Origin: Rhodococcus sp. RD6.2
Lineage (GTDB): Bacteria > Actinomycetota > Actinomycetes > Mycobacteriales > Mycobacteriaceae
Length of the DNA stretch: 64,000 nucleotides
Assembly: GCF_001040705.1 (NCBI RefSeq)
Contig: NZ_CVQP01000008.1
Coordinates: 366,209-430,208 of the forward strand
Reading direction: 5' to 3'
A model generated the notes under the pieces. That model was not told the DNA's origin. It did not search any database and was given only the letters and a program-made list of their open reading frames with translations. The translations under genes were made by a program, and so were the position numbers. Of this stretch, positions 26,693 through 36,208 are shown piece after piece. Position 1 is the first letter of the stretch. Every line of letters begins with the position of its first letter.

Positions 26693-27907
26693 TCACACCG
26701 CAGCAGCGAGGTCCTCGGCGAGGTCGCCGCGATCCCCGACCACGATGTCGGACAGGCCGAGCCACGTTGCCATCGAACGCAATTCGACGGCAAGGGTCTC
26801 GGCGACCTCGCCGCGGTGGTGTCCGTCCTCGGTGAAGGCAGCGGGTACGCGGAGTGCGTTGGCGGCGCGGTCGGCCTTGATGTCGACCCGTCCGACGAGT
26901 TCGCCGCGGTGCAGGAACGGGAAGACGTAGTACCCGTGCACCCGCTTGTGCGCGGGGGTGTAGATCTCGATGCGGTACCGGAACCCGAAGACACGTTCGG
27001 TGCGCGGCCGGAAGAACACCAGCGGGTCGAACGGGCACAGCAGCGCGGTGCCCGCCGCGCGGCGCGGAACCCGGGCGCCCGCGGACAGGTAGGCGGGCGC
27101 GTCCCACCCGCGCACCGTCACGGGAACGAGTGCGCCGTCGTCAACGAGGTCGGCGATCGCAGGAGTCGCCTGAGCGACGGAAAGCCGGTGGTAGTCGCGC
27201 AGATCCGCGGCGGTGGCGACTCCGAGCGCGCGGCCCGCCCGGCGGATCAGTTCGCGGATGGCGTCCGGCTCGGGGATGTCACGGGCGGCGACCCCGGCGG
27301 GCAGGACACGATCGGCGAGGTCGTAATGGCGAACGAAGCCCACGCGGCGGTCGACCGACAACGCCCCCGAGGCGAAGAGTTGTTCGCAGATCACCTTCGT
27401 GTCGCTGCGCCCCCACCACGGACCACGTTTACCGGTGGAGTCGATCTGCAGGTGCCGTTCCACCTCGCCCGCCGACGACGGCCCGACTTCGGTCACGACG
27501 TCGAGCACGTCCTTGCCGAGGGTGGGGTTGCGGTCGAGGACGCGTCGCTCCCCCGCCCAGCGGCCGCCCTCGTATCGCCGCATCCTCCACCGCATCAACG
27601 GCCAGTCCGCGACGGGGATCAGCGCGGCCTCGTGGGCCCAGTACTCGACCAGGGCACGGGGTTTCGTCGAGGAATCCCGCCAGGCCGCGGCGTCGAGGAG
27701 GTCGCGGTCGTAGCCACCGATCCGACTGAAGACCGGCATGTAGTGCGCACGGACGGCGACCGACACCGAATCGATCTGGAGCAGACCGGTCCGGTCGACG
27801 GTCGCGAGCACTCGCCGCCTCGTTGCGGATGACGCGGGTCGACGGTCGGTGAACCCCTGTGCGGCGACCGCGGCGCGCCTCGCCGCCGCAGCGGTCATCT
27901 CCAGCAT
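26693..27907 (-). CDS. YcaQ/AlkZ-like winged-helix DNA glycosylase family protein (HTH_42)
   Basis: 404 residues of the PF06224 type: LLQIDSVSVAVRAHYMPVFSRIGGYDRDLLD near residues 42-72, the segment YWAHEAALIPVADWPLMRWRM near 88-108, and CPFDPLVFFRPRTERVFGFRYRIEIYTP near 290-318. The paired QxD/Q-type catalytic residues of AlkZ-YcaQ enzymes fall in the LLQIDS stretch. E. coli YcaQ unhooks DNA interstrand crosslinks; AlkZ protects from azinomycin. The promoter just upstream is a RecA-NDp-type damage promoter with a leaderless start, which supports a repair role. Confidence 0.85.
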   Translation of the reverse strand: MLEMTAAAARRAAVAAQGFTDRRPASSATRRRVLATVDRTGLLQIDSVSVAVRAHYMPVFSRIGGYDRDLLDAAAWRDSSTKPRALVEYWAHEAALIPVADWPLMRWRMRRYEGGRWAGERRVLDRNPTLGKDVLDVVTEVGPSSAGEVERHLQIDSTGKRGPWWGRSDTKVICEQLFASGALSVDRRVGFVRHYDLADRVLPAGVAARDIPEPDAIRELIRRAGRALGVATAADLRDYHRLSVAQATPAIADLVDDGALVPVTVRGWDAPAYLSAGARVPRRAAGTALLCPFDPLVFFRPRTERVFGFRYRIEIYTPAHKRVHGYYVFPFLHRGELVGRVDIKADRAANALRVPAAFTEDGHHRGEVAETLAVELRSMATWLGLSDIVVGDRGDLAEDLAAAV

Positions 27908-27913
27908 GGGTCC

Positions 27914-27936
27914 AGGGTGCCACCGACCACCGACAG
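27914..27936 (-). promoter_or_regulatory. RecA-NDp/PafBC-type promoter of the YcaQ-like gene
   Basis: Minus strand: CTGTCGGTG (27928-27936), exactly 8 nt, then CACCCT (27914-27919) and 6 nt to the ATG at 27907. The upstream half matches tTGTCRgtg at 8 of 9 positions; the -10 keeps the A and final T of TAnnnT but not the first T. The larger 20-bp block (27922-27941) differs from 1163-1182 at one position. Confidence 0.65.
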
Positions 27937-27944
27937 GTTTCGGG

Positions 27945-28985
27945 TCACGCGCTCGCGACGTACTCCGCGACTATCGGTTCGAGCTCCGCCGGGGTCGAAC
28001 CATGCATGATCACGCCGTCACAACCGAGGTCGAGCTGGTGTCGGATCCCCGCGACGCACTGCGCCGGTGTCCCGGTCGCGGCACAGGCGAGCCACTCGTC
28101 GGGAAGCAGGGACGCGGCGTGCTCGAGCTGGTCGGTCGTGCCCACGACGTCGAGTCCGGCGACGGTGCCCATCATCGGGTCGGACAGGAACCGCTGCAGC
28201 ACCGCGTGGTCCCACCCGTTGGTGTCCACCAGCAGCTGCCCGTAGCCCTGCAGATAGGTCCCGAGCCTGCCGACCGTCTTGCGGAGTCGGTCGACTTCGG
28301 AAACGTGGTCTCCGACGGTGGCGAGGCACGACCACACCTTCACGGCATCCGGATCACGGCCCGCTTCCTCGGCGGCGGACTTGACCAGTTCGACGCATCT
28401 CGTCGTGGCCTCGTCGGTGAAGTAGGTGTGCAACACGACCTCGTCGAACATTCTTCCCCCGAGTTTCAGCGTGTTCGGCCCGAAGGCCACGAGCCCGAGA
28501 GGCAGGTACTCGTCGAGGGTCGCGTCCAGGTACAGCACCGGATAGCTGCCGGACGGTCCGTCGTGACCGACGATCGTTTCGCCGCGGAACAGTCGCCGCA
28601 TCAGCTGTGCGAAGTCGGCCATCTGTGCTGTCGTGATCGGGGGAATCCCGTAGGCGCCCTGGAGAAGTGGTATGCCGCGTCCGATCCCGAGGGTGAAGCG
28701 GCCGCCGCTGAGGTCACGCAGTGTGCGCGTCATTCCGGCGGTCACCATCGGGTGTCTGGTGTTGTGGTTGGTCGCCGCGGTGCACAGCTGAATACCAGCG
28801 CTGGCCGCGGCAGCGGCGCCGGACAGTGCCGCGATCTCCTTCTTGTTGTAGCGCTCGGAGAGAAAGGCGGTTCCGATGCCCAGCCGCTCCGCGTCCGCCA
28901 CCTCGTCGAGAATTTCTCGGGCAGAACGAGGTTGGCCCGCGAGGAGGTAACAGCCCAGTTCGTCGAGTACTCGTGTCGCTGTCAC
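27945..28985 (-). CDS. TIGR03857-type LLM-class F420-dependent oxidoreductase
   Basis: 346 residues, luciferase-like TIM barrel. Visible landmarks: GIGTAFLSERYNKKEI near residue 38, AATNHNTRHPMVTAGM near 72, and SGGRFTLGIGRGI near 95. A TNGWDHAVLQRF segment occurs near 255. The family is found in F420-producing actinobacteria and reduces or oxidises unsaturated or aromatic substrates with F420. The GTG start overlaps the stop of the upstream kinase gene (GTGA), so the pair is translated together. A TetR-type operator lies in front of the pair. Confidence 0.87.
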   Translation of the reverse strand: MTATRVLDELGCYLLAGQPRSAREILDEVADAERLGIGTAFLSERYNKKEIAALSGAAAAASAGIQLCTAATNHNTRHPMVTAGMTRTLRDLSGGRFTLGIGRGIPLLQGAYGIPPITTAQMADFAQLMRRLFRGETIVGHDGPSGSYPVLYLDATLDEYLPLGLVAFGPNTLKLGGRMFDEVVLHTYFTDEATTRCVELVKSAAEEAGRDPDAVKVWSCLATVGDHVSEVDRLRKTVGRLGTYLQGYGQLLVDTNGWDHAVLQRFLSDPMMGTVAGLDVVGTTDQLEHAASLLPDEWLACAATGTPAQCVAGIRHQLDLGCDGVIMHGSTPAELEPIVAEYVASA

Positions 28986-30100
28986 AGCTGCCCCCGGATC
29001 AGGTCGAGGGAGCCGAGGTCGCGGCTCGCCGCGCAGCCCCGTTCGAGCATCGTCACGATCATGTCGTCGCCTCGTTCGGTGGCGGCGGCAAACGCGAAGC
29101 CGAGCGTGGTGATCATCGGTATCTGCAGCACGGCGATCCGGTAGTCGTCCCAGCACTCGTCGAAGGAGTAGTCGGTGACGCCGTGCTCGATCAGCGCGCG
29201 GTGGTAGGCGTCGACCAGCTCCCGTTCGCACTCCGCCCGCACCGACGGCTCGAAGCTGGTCCCGACGAAGTAGGCGAGGTCGCGGGCGGGCAGTCCTACC
29301 GCCAAGGTCTGCCAGTCGACCACGGTCACCCGATCCCCGTCGGGGTGGAACAGCAGGTTGTCGAGGCGGTAGTCGCCGTGCAGGACGCCGAAGCGGTCGG
29401 GACGCAGGAGCAGCCATGCGCCGACGAGGTTCGCCGCCTCGCGCAGGAGGGCGACGTCCTCGTCGCCCAGTCGGCCGGCGAGCGTGTCGATCGTCGTGGC
29501 TGTCGCCAACGCAGTGATGTCGCCCAGTCCGGTGGCCGCCGCGGAGTCCGCGGGCTTCGGCATGACGGTGCCCGTGAAGCTCGCCCACCGCGGGTCGCAC
29601 CAGCGCGGGCCGTGCAGGCCGGCCAGCGCCTCGACGGCCAACCGCGCCTGCGCCGTGCCGCACCCGCGGATCTGGTCGCCCTGCGACGCGGGCGAGAGGT
29701 CTTCGAGCAGGAGCACGAATTCCCTTCCCTCGTCCGCGATCTCGCAGTGGAAGCAACGCGGCACCGGGATCTGCACCGAATCGGCGACCTGCGTGTAGAA
29801 CGCGTGCTCCGACCGGTAGCCGAGGGCGACGCGGTCGCGGACCGCGAGGTCCTGGGAGGGCAGTTTGAGAACGAACGTGTCAGGTAGGTCGGGTCCGCGA
29901 CGTCGGTACCGGATCGCCAGCCGGTAGGTCGCGGCCGTCTGTCCCGTGCCGACGGGCGTGATGTCGAACCCGTCGACGATCACCTGGTCGTCGGTGTCGG
30001 AGAGGACGGCGCTGAGCCAGTCGGCCGTCACCTCCGACGGTGATCCCGGTAGTCGCCGCTCGGACACCGCGGCGGTGTCGGCCGGTCCACTGCTGCTCAT
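28982..30100 (-). CDS. aminoglycoside-phosphotransferase-fold kinase (APH family)
   Basis: 372 residues of the APH/ChoK-like fold. The N lobe has ATYRLAIRYRRR and DTFVLKLPSQD; the catalytic loop is VLHGDYRLDNLLFHPDG near residue 245, with the general base Asp, followed by VTVVDWQTLAVG carrying the metal-binding Asp. Similar proteins in Nocardiaceae are linked to acyl-CoA dehydrogenases and small-molecule catabolism. The ATG at 30100 has GGAGGGG 5 nt upstream. It is first in a two-gene operon with the F420 oxidoreductase, divergent from a TetR gene across a perfect operator. Confidence 0.87.
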   Translation of the reverse strand: MSSSGPADTAAVSERRLPGSPSEVTADWLSAVLSDTDDQVIVDGFDITPVGTGQTAATYRLAIRYRRRGPDLPDTFVLKLPSQDLAVRDRVALGYRSEHAFYTQVADSVQIPVPRCFHCEIADEGREFVLLLEDLSPASQGDQIRGCGTAQARLAVEALAGLHGPRWCDPRWASFTGTVMPKPADSAAATGLGDITALATATTIDTLAGRLGDEDVALLREAANLVGAWLLLRPDRFGVLHGDYRLDNLLFHPDGDRVTVVDWQTLAVGLPARDLAYFVGTSFEPSVRAECERELVDAYHRALIEHGVTDYSFDECWDDYRIAVLQIPMITTLGFAFAAATERGDDMIVTMLERGCAASRDLGSLDLIRGQL

Positions 30101-30130
30101 TCGCACCCCTCCATCGCACTGTGACGTGGA

Positions 30131-30157
30131 CCATACACCTGAACGGAATGTGTATGG
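30131..30157. promoter_or_regulatory. TetR operator between the kinase/oxidoreductase operon and tetR
   Basis: CCATACAC (30131-30138) and GTGTATGG (30150-30157) form perfect 8-bp arms around 11 bp. On the minus strand the distal arm contains TATGGT, a fitting -10 for the kinase operon, so binding would block it. The size and symmetry are typical of TetR-family sites. Confidence 0.75.
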
Positions 30158-30199
30158 CCAGGTTCGGCGACAATCGGCTTCCCCTGCCCAGGGCCCCGA

Positions 30200-30205
30200 T
30201 ACACT
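30200..30205 (+). promoter_or_regulatory. -10 element before the tetR leader
   Basis: TACACT lies exactly 7 nt before an ATG (30213) that opens a five-codon reading frame ending on the tetR start. This would give a leaderless mRNA starting at that ATG. Confidence 0.5.
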
Positions 30206-30212
30206 GCCGTTC

Positions 30213-30230
30213 ATGACGGGCGGGCGATGA
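30213..30230 (+). CDS. five-codon leader peptide coupled to tetR (putative)
   Basis: ATG at 30213 encodes MTGGR and stops at TGA 30228-30230, overlapping the tetR ATG (30227) as ATGA. The ATG sits 7 nt past a TANNNT hexamer, so it could be the leaderless entry site, with tetR translated by re-initiation. It is too short for homology support. Confidence 0.3.
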   Translation: MTGGR

Positions 30231-30841
30231 GGACACACGGCTGGGCGGGATCACCCCCGAACTCGGACGACGAGGCGGTCGCCCGGATCGTCGCGGCAGC
30301 ACTCGAGGTCGTCGAGCAGCGCGGGACGGACGTCACCGTCGCCGATGTCGCACGTCTGCTCGGCGTCACCCGACAGACGGTGTACCGCTATTTCGACGGC
30401 ACCGACGCCCTGCTCATGGCGGCCGCCACCGCCGCTGCGACCGACTTCCTGGATACCGTGCGCGCCCGTGTCGGCACCGAGGATCGCCCCGCCGAGGCCG
30501 TGGTCGAGGCGATCGCGCACACCCTCGAACTACTCCCCCACCGCAAGCCGCTGCACCTGCTGATCGACCCCGCCCAGCGCGGCCGGTTCACCGCCGGAAT
30601 CACCTCGGACACGGCACGCGCCTTCGCCCGCGCGATGCTCGTCAACCTTCCCGTGGACTGGCGTGGCGCCGGATTCGACGACACCACGATGGACGAGCTG
30701 GTCGAGTTCGTGCTGCGCGTCATCCAGTCCTATGTGGTGGATCCGGGAGATCCACGGAGCACCGGCACCGAGTTGCGGGCATTCCTGCAACGCTGGGTCG
30801 CACCAGCGGTGAGTGCCGCCGCTGCCGTACCCGGCGGGTGA
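30227..30841 (+). CDS. TetR-family regulator
   Basis: 204 residues. The HTH region reads ARIVAAALEVVEQRGTDVTV then ADVARLLGVTRQTVYRYFDG (about residues 18-57), a typical TetR DNA-binding domain. The C-terminal domain contains HRKPLHLLIDPAQRGRFTAG near 105 and an aliphatic pocket; the ligand is unknown. It is divergent from the kinase-F420 oxidoreductase operon and a perfect 8-bp-arm palindrome stands between them, so it most likely represses that operon. The start may be reached by coupling from a five-codon leader. Confidence 0.88.
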   Translation: MRTHGWAGSPPNSDDEAVARIVAAALEVVEQRGTDVTVADVARLLGVTRQTVYRYFDGTDALLMAAATAAATDFLDTVRARVGTEDRPAEAVVEAIAHTLELLPHRKPLHLLIDPAQRGRFTAGITSDTARAFARAMLVNLPVDWRGAGFDDTTMDELVEFVLRVIQSYVVDPGDPRSTGTELRAFLQRWVAPAVSAAAAVPGG

Positions 30842-30857
30842 CACTCGACTCGGTCGC

Positions 30858-31316
30858 TCAACCCATCAACTGCGCGGCGACGATCGCTCCCAGCTCCCAG
30901 CACGCCTGCAGGGCGTCCTTGCTCGGCTTCCCCGAGACCACCACGTACTCCGCTGCTTTCGTCCAGCCGAGCCCGGTGGTGATGGAGTCGACGCCGCGCT
31001 CGGCTCCCTCGGTGCCCTCGTTGCCGTGGAAGTACGCACCGAACGGGCGTCCTCGGGTGCTGTCGAGGCACGGGTAGTAGCAGACGTCGAAGGCATGCTT
31101 GAGCGCGCCGCTCATATAGCCCAGGTTGGCGGGCGTCCCCAGCAGGAACCCGTCGGCCTCGAGCATGTCGGTCGGCGACACGGACAGCGCCGCGCGGCGC
31201 ACGACCTCGACGCCCTCGATCTCGGGATCGGTCGCGCCCGACACCACGGCCTCGAACATCGCCTGCATGAACGGCGACGGCGTGTGATGAATGATCAGCA
31301 GGCGTGAACTCGACAT
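30858..31316 (-). CDS. flavodoxin-fold NAD(P)H-dependent oxidoreductase
   Basis: 152 residues. LLIIHHTPSPFMQAMFEAVVSG is the phosphate-binding first strand and helix; DGFLLGTPANLGYMSGALKHAFD near residues 55-77 is the FMN-ring-binding loop of the flavodoxin_5/FMN_red type; FHGNEGTEGAERG and YVVVSGKPSKDAL follow. It is a cytoplasmic FMN protein of about flavodoxin size, partner unknown. AAGGAG precedes the ATG by 5 nt and a -35/-10 pair is visible upstream. A decayed fragment of a close relative lies directly upstream (31440-31570). It ends 16 bp from the convergent tetR. Confidence 0.87.
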   Translation of the reverse strand: MSSSRLLIIHHTPSPFMQAMFEAVVSGATDPEIEGVEVVRRAALSVSPTDMLEADGFLLGTPANLGYMSGALKHAFDVCYYPCLDSTRGRPFGAYFHGNEGTEGAERGVDSITTGLGWTKAAEYVVVSGKPSKDALQACWELGAIVAAQLMG

Positions 31317-31342
31317 CGCTCTCCTTGGTTCGGTGACAGAGC

Positions 31343-31372
31343 ATTACACAACGCGTCTTTCGCGTGGTTCAA
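31343..31372 (-). promoter_or_regulatory. promoter of the flavodoxin gene
   Basis: Minus strand: TTGAAC (31367-31372), 18 bp, TGTAAT (31343-31348). Initiation would leave a leader of about 20 nt with AAGGAG before the ATG at 31316. Confidence 0.5.
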
Positions 31373-31439
31373 CGGACCGGATTCCGGCGTTTCGACGCTC
31401 GACAACACGGAGATCGGCATTCTCAGCGAATGGCAACAC

Positions 31440-31570
31440 TGGGCGTCCCGAAACGGACAGCCCATCGCCGGCTTGAGCGCCCCGGACATGTAGCCGAAGT
31501 TCGCGGCGGCGCCGCGGAGAAACCCCTTCGCGGATAATACGTCCGGGACGGTGGCGCCGAGTGCGGGCAC
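31440..31570 (-). pseudogene. remnant of a second flavodoxin-fold gene
   Basis: The minus-strand reading contains DVLSAKGFLRGAAANFGYMS then GALKPAMG, matching the intact neighbour's DMLEADGFLLGTPANLGYMS then GALKHAFD at more than half of the positions. Upstream and downstream parts of the domain are missing or out of frame, and no start or phosphate-binding strand remains. It is best explained as the decayed relic of a tandem duplication. The rest of 31317-31654 carries the intact gene's promoter and nothing else recognised. Confidence 0.65.
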
Positions 31571-31654
31571 CGACCGACATCGGGAACGAAGGCCGGAAGG
31601 GTGCTGCGCAGGGACCGTCGCGACCGAGACGACGGTCCGTCGGAGTGAGAGGTA

Positions 31655-32869
31655 CTACGACGGAGGCCCCGGCCACGGATGATCGGGACTGACGACGCTC
31701 ACGATCTCGGTCACGAGGTTCCACACGCCCAGCGGGTCGACGTTCGAATTGACCAGCACCACCATCGTCTTGCCCTCGGAGGGAAGGCGATAGGCATACG
31801 CCTGGTAGCCCGCGATGTTCCCGTTGTGGCCGATCCAACCGTTCTGGTACTCGACGCCGAGGCCGTACAGAGAACCCGATCCTTCCGACGGCGCGGGCTG
31901 AAACTCTTCCCGTTCGTGCTGAGTGACCGGCGTGAGCAGGGTTCCGTCGGCCAGGACCCGCGCCCAGACGCTCAGATCGTCGAGTGTGGAGATCATGTCT
32001 CCCGCTCCGTAACCCCAGGACGGGTTCCAGTCGGTCGCGTCCACCGTCTCACCGTCGGATGTTCGGGTGTATCCCCGAGCGTGCGGCGCTGGAAACGCCG
32101 CGGTGTCTCCTACCGACGTGTGGTCGAGCGCCTCGGGTCCCGTGATGTGGTCGGCGATGTAGTCGGCCAGCGGCCGACCGGTCGCCTTCTCGACGACGAG
32201 ACCGAGGAGCACGGTGTTGGTGTTCGAGTAGTCGAACGCGGTGCCCGGCGGGAACAGCGGTGGGGTGCTGAAACCGATCTCGAGCAACTCTCGAGGCGTC
32301 CACTGGCGCTGGGGCTGACTCGGGAGCAACGGAATCACCACCTCCCCGTAGTCGGGGAGGCCGCTACGCATGGCTGCCAGTTGGCGGATGGTGATCGTGT
32401 CACCGTTGGGGACGCCCGGCACGTAGACGTCGATCGAATCGTCGAGGCCGACCCTGCCCTGATCGACCAGTTGCAGCACGGCAGTGGTGGTGAACGTCTT
32501 GGTCACGCTGCCGACTCGCATGGACAGGTCCGTCGACATGACCTCGCCGGTGGACGTGTCGCGGACCCCGAATGCCTCCACGTAGGGCGCGGCGCCGTCC
32601 TGCCAGACACCGACGATCGCCCCGGGCACCGAGGCGCGCTCCATCGCCATCGGAATCGTCTCCGTGAGCTGTGCATCCGGCATGGCCGGTGGAGCGTCTC
32701 CCGAGTCACCGCATCCGACCAGTGCCGCTGTCGCGATCGACAGGGCAGCGACGAGCCACCGCACCGAGGAGGTCCGTGCCACCGAAATCGCCGAGCCGCA
32801 CCTCCCGCGTCGTCCTGTTCGACGAGCGAAGTGCGGGTTCGACTTGAAGTGCAGACCCTCCGCGATCAT
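31655..32869 (-). CDS. serine beta-lactamase/penicillin-binding-type hydrolase, lipoprotein
   Basis: 404 residues from ATG at 32869. A lipobox (TAALVGC, Cys near residue 53) follows a hydrophobic stretch, so the product is probably an exported lipoprotein. The class C/DD-peptidase triad is visible: SVTK (S-x-x-K) near 120, YSNTN (Y-x-N) near 215, and GHNGN (H-x-G) near 360. Substrates of such stand-alone hydrolases range from peptidoglycan peptides to esters. The start is ambiguous: GGGAGAGGCG precedes the chosen ATG but gives an unusually long n-region; a GTG about 34 codons later would give a typical signal peptide. Confidence 0.85.
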   Translation of the reverse strand: MIAEGLHFKSNPHFARRTGRRGRCGSAISVARTSSVRWLVAALSIATAALVGCGDSGDAPPAMPDAQLTETIPMAMERASVPGAIVGVWQDGAAPYVEAFGVRDTSTGEVMSTDLSMRVGSVTKTFTTTAVLQLVDQGRVGLDDSIDVYVPGVPNGDTITIRQLAAMRSGLPDYGEVVIPLLPSQPQRQWTPRELLEIGFSTPPLFPPGTAFDYSNTNTVLLGLVVEKATGRPLADYIADHITGPEALDHTSVGDTAAFPAPHARGYTRTSDGETVDATDWNPSWGYGAGDMISTLDDLSVWARVLADGTLLTPVTQHEREEFQPAPSEGSGSLYGLGVEYQNGWIGHNGNIAGYQAYAYRLPSEGKTMVVLVNSNVDPLGVWNLVTEIVSVVSPDHPWPGPPS

Positions 32870-32977
32870 CGCCTCTCCCACCGGAACGGAAGGAACAACG
32901 GATGCGGCCCGGGCATACGAGCGTGGGCGCCATGACCATTATGGGCCGCCGCCCGGGCGCAGCAGGGCTGATCGCGT

Positions 32978-34630
<1,653 letters not shown>

Positions 34631-36076
34631 TTGACGCCAAGGATCGCGATTTTGGGAGCCGGTCCGAGTGGCCTCGCACAATTGAGGGCATTCGAATCCG
34701 CACACAAATCGGATCCCGGGTCGATGCCGCACATTGTCTGCTACGAGAAGCAGAGCGATCTCGGTGGAATGTGGAACTACACGTGGCGCACGGGGCTCGA
34801 TCAACACGGCGAACCGGTACACGGCAGCATGTATCGATTCCTGTGGTCCAACGGCCCGAAGGAATGCCTCGAGTTCGCCGACTACTCGTTCGAGGAACAC
34901 TTCGGCAGGCCCATCCCGTCGTACCCGCCACGGGCCGTCCTCCACGACTACATCATGGGCCGCGTCGACCAGAGCGACGCCCGCAAACACATCCGTTTCG
35001 ACACCGCGGTGCGGCAGGTCGAATGGGTGGAATCCGGTGACGGGTCCGGGACAGGGCACTTCGACGTGACCGCAGCGGACCACCGTGCCGGCACCCTGCA
35101 GACCGAATCGTTCGACTACGTCGTCGTCGCAACCGGCCACTTTTCGACGCCGAACGTTCCGTATTTCGACGGATTGGAGGACTTCCCGGGTCGGGTGCTG
35201 CACGCCCACGACTTCCGGGACGCCCGCGAGTTCACCGGCAAGCGGCTCCTTCTCGTCGGCAGCAGCTACTCCGCAGAGGACATTGGTACCCAATGCCACA
35301 AGTACGGTGCTGCGGAGGTCACGTTCAGCTACCGGACCGCGCCGATGGGACACGACTGGCCCGCCGGCCTCTCCGAGACTCCGCTGCTGACCGGCGTGGA
35401 CGGCAACACCGTGCACTTCGCAGACGGCAGCATTCGGGAGGTGGACGCGATCATCCTGTGCACCGGCTACCAGCACCACTTCCCGTTCCTGTCGGACGAG
35501 CTGACACTGACGACAGACAACCGGCTGTATCCCCGCGGCATCTACAAGGGTGTCGTCTCGCAGGCGAATTCGCGGCTGTTCTTCCTCGGCATGCAGGATC
35601 AGTACTTCACGTTCAACATGTTCGACGCCCAGGCATGGTACGTACGCGACGTGATCCTCGGCCGTGTCGAATTACCTGATCACGCATCACGCGAAGCCGA
35701 TGTCGACGAATGGTGCGCTCGCCAAGAACTCCTCGACGGACCAGTTCAGGAAATTGATTTCCAAGCCGCATATATTCGCGACCTGGTCGACCGGACAGAT
35801 TATCCGGAATTCCACGTGGAAAAGCAGGGCGAGCTTTTCAAGCAATGGAAGAAGGACAAGAAGAACGACATCATGGGCTATCGGAACTGCAGTTACGCTT
35901 CGACTCTCACCGGAACAGTCGCACCACCTCTCCCGGACAAGTGGATGAACATCATGGACGACTCCGCGGAATCGTTCCTGAAACACGAGTTCGACGCGAC
36001 GTCACCTACGGGCACGGCGTCGACGCAGTCGCGGATCCCCACCCCCGAGCCGATTCGGACACCGCAGCCGGCGTGA
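34631..36076 (+). CDS. tmm: trimethylamine monooxygenase (bacterial FMO family)
   Basis: 481 residues. FAD motif GAGPSG at 9-14; FMO fingerprint FxGxxxHxxxF at 185-195; NADPH site GSSYSA at 210-215. Long stretches such as [20 protein letters not shown] and [15 protein letters not shown] follow known Tmm enzymes very closely, so conversion of trimethylamine to its N-oxide is the best call; indole or other amines are possible side substrates. Start is TTG with AGGGG 6 nt upstream. The last ~28 residues are an extra Pro/Thr/Ser tail. Both gene ends are more A/T-rich than their neighbours, suggesting transfer. No TMAO demethylase gene (tdm) is nearby. Confidence 0.88.
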   Translation: MTPRIAILGAGPSGLAQLRAFESAHKSDPGSMPHIVCYEKQSDLGGMWNYTWRTGLDQHGEPVHGSMYRFLWSNGPKECLEFADYSFEEHFGRPIPSYPPRAVLHDYIMGRVDQSDARKHIRFDTAVRQVEWVESGDGSGTGHFDVTAADHRAGTLQTESFDYVVVATGHFSTPNVPYFDGLEDFPGRVLHAHDFRDAREFTGKRLLLVGSSYSAEDIGTQCHKYGAAEVTFSYRTAPMGHDWPAGLSETPLLTGVDGNTVHFADGSIREVDAIILCTGYQHHFPFLSDELTLTTDNRLYPRGIYKGVVSQANSRLFFLGMQDQYFTFNMFDAQAWYVRDVILGRVELPDHASREADVDEWCARQELLDGPVQEIDFQAAYIRDLVDRTDYPEFHVEKQGELFKQWKKDKKNDIMGYRNCSYASTLTGTVAPPLPDKWMNIMDDSAESFLKHEFDATSPTGTASTQSRIPTPEPIRTPQPA

Positions 36077-36208
36077 CCGACCGATCGGCGGCGCCGCCGG
36101 TCTGCAGTTCGTGCCGGTCGGCTGCAAGGCGGCCTCCGCACCGTACGCGCTTGCGCGGATGCAGACACCCGTCGGGACACCCACCGCTGTCGCGCGCGCC
36201 GAAAGCCG

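Noticed and set aside
36086-36099. Palindrome CGGCGGCGCCGCCG after tmm as a terminator
   Set aside because: It has no loop and no following U tract; such GC strings arise easily at this base composition.
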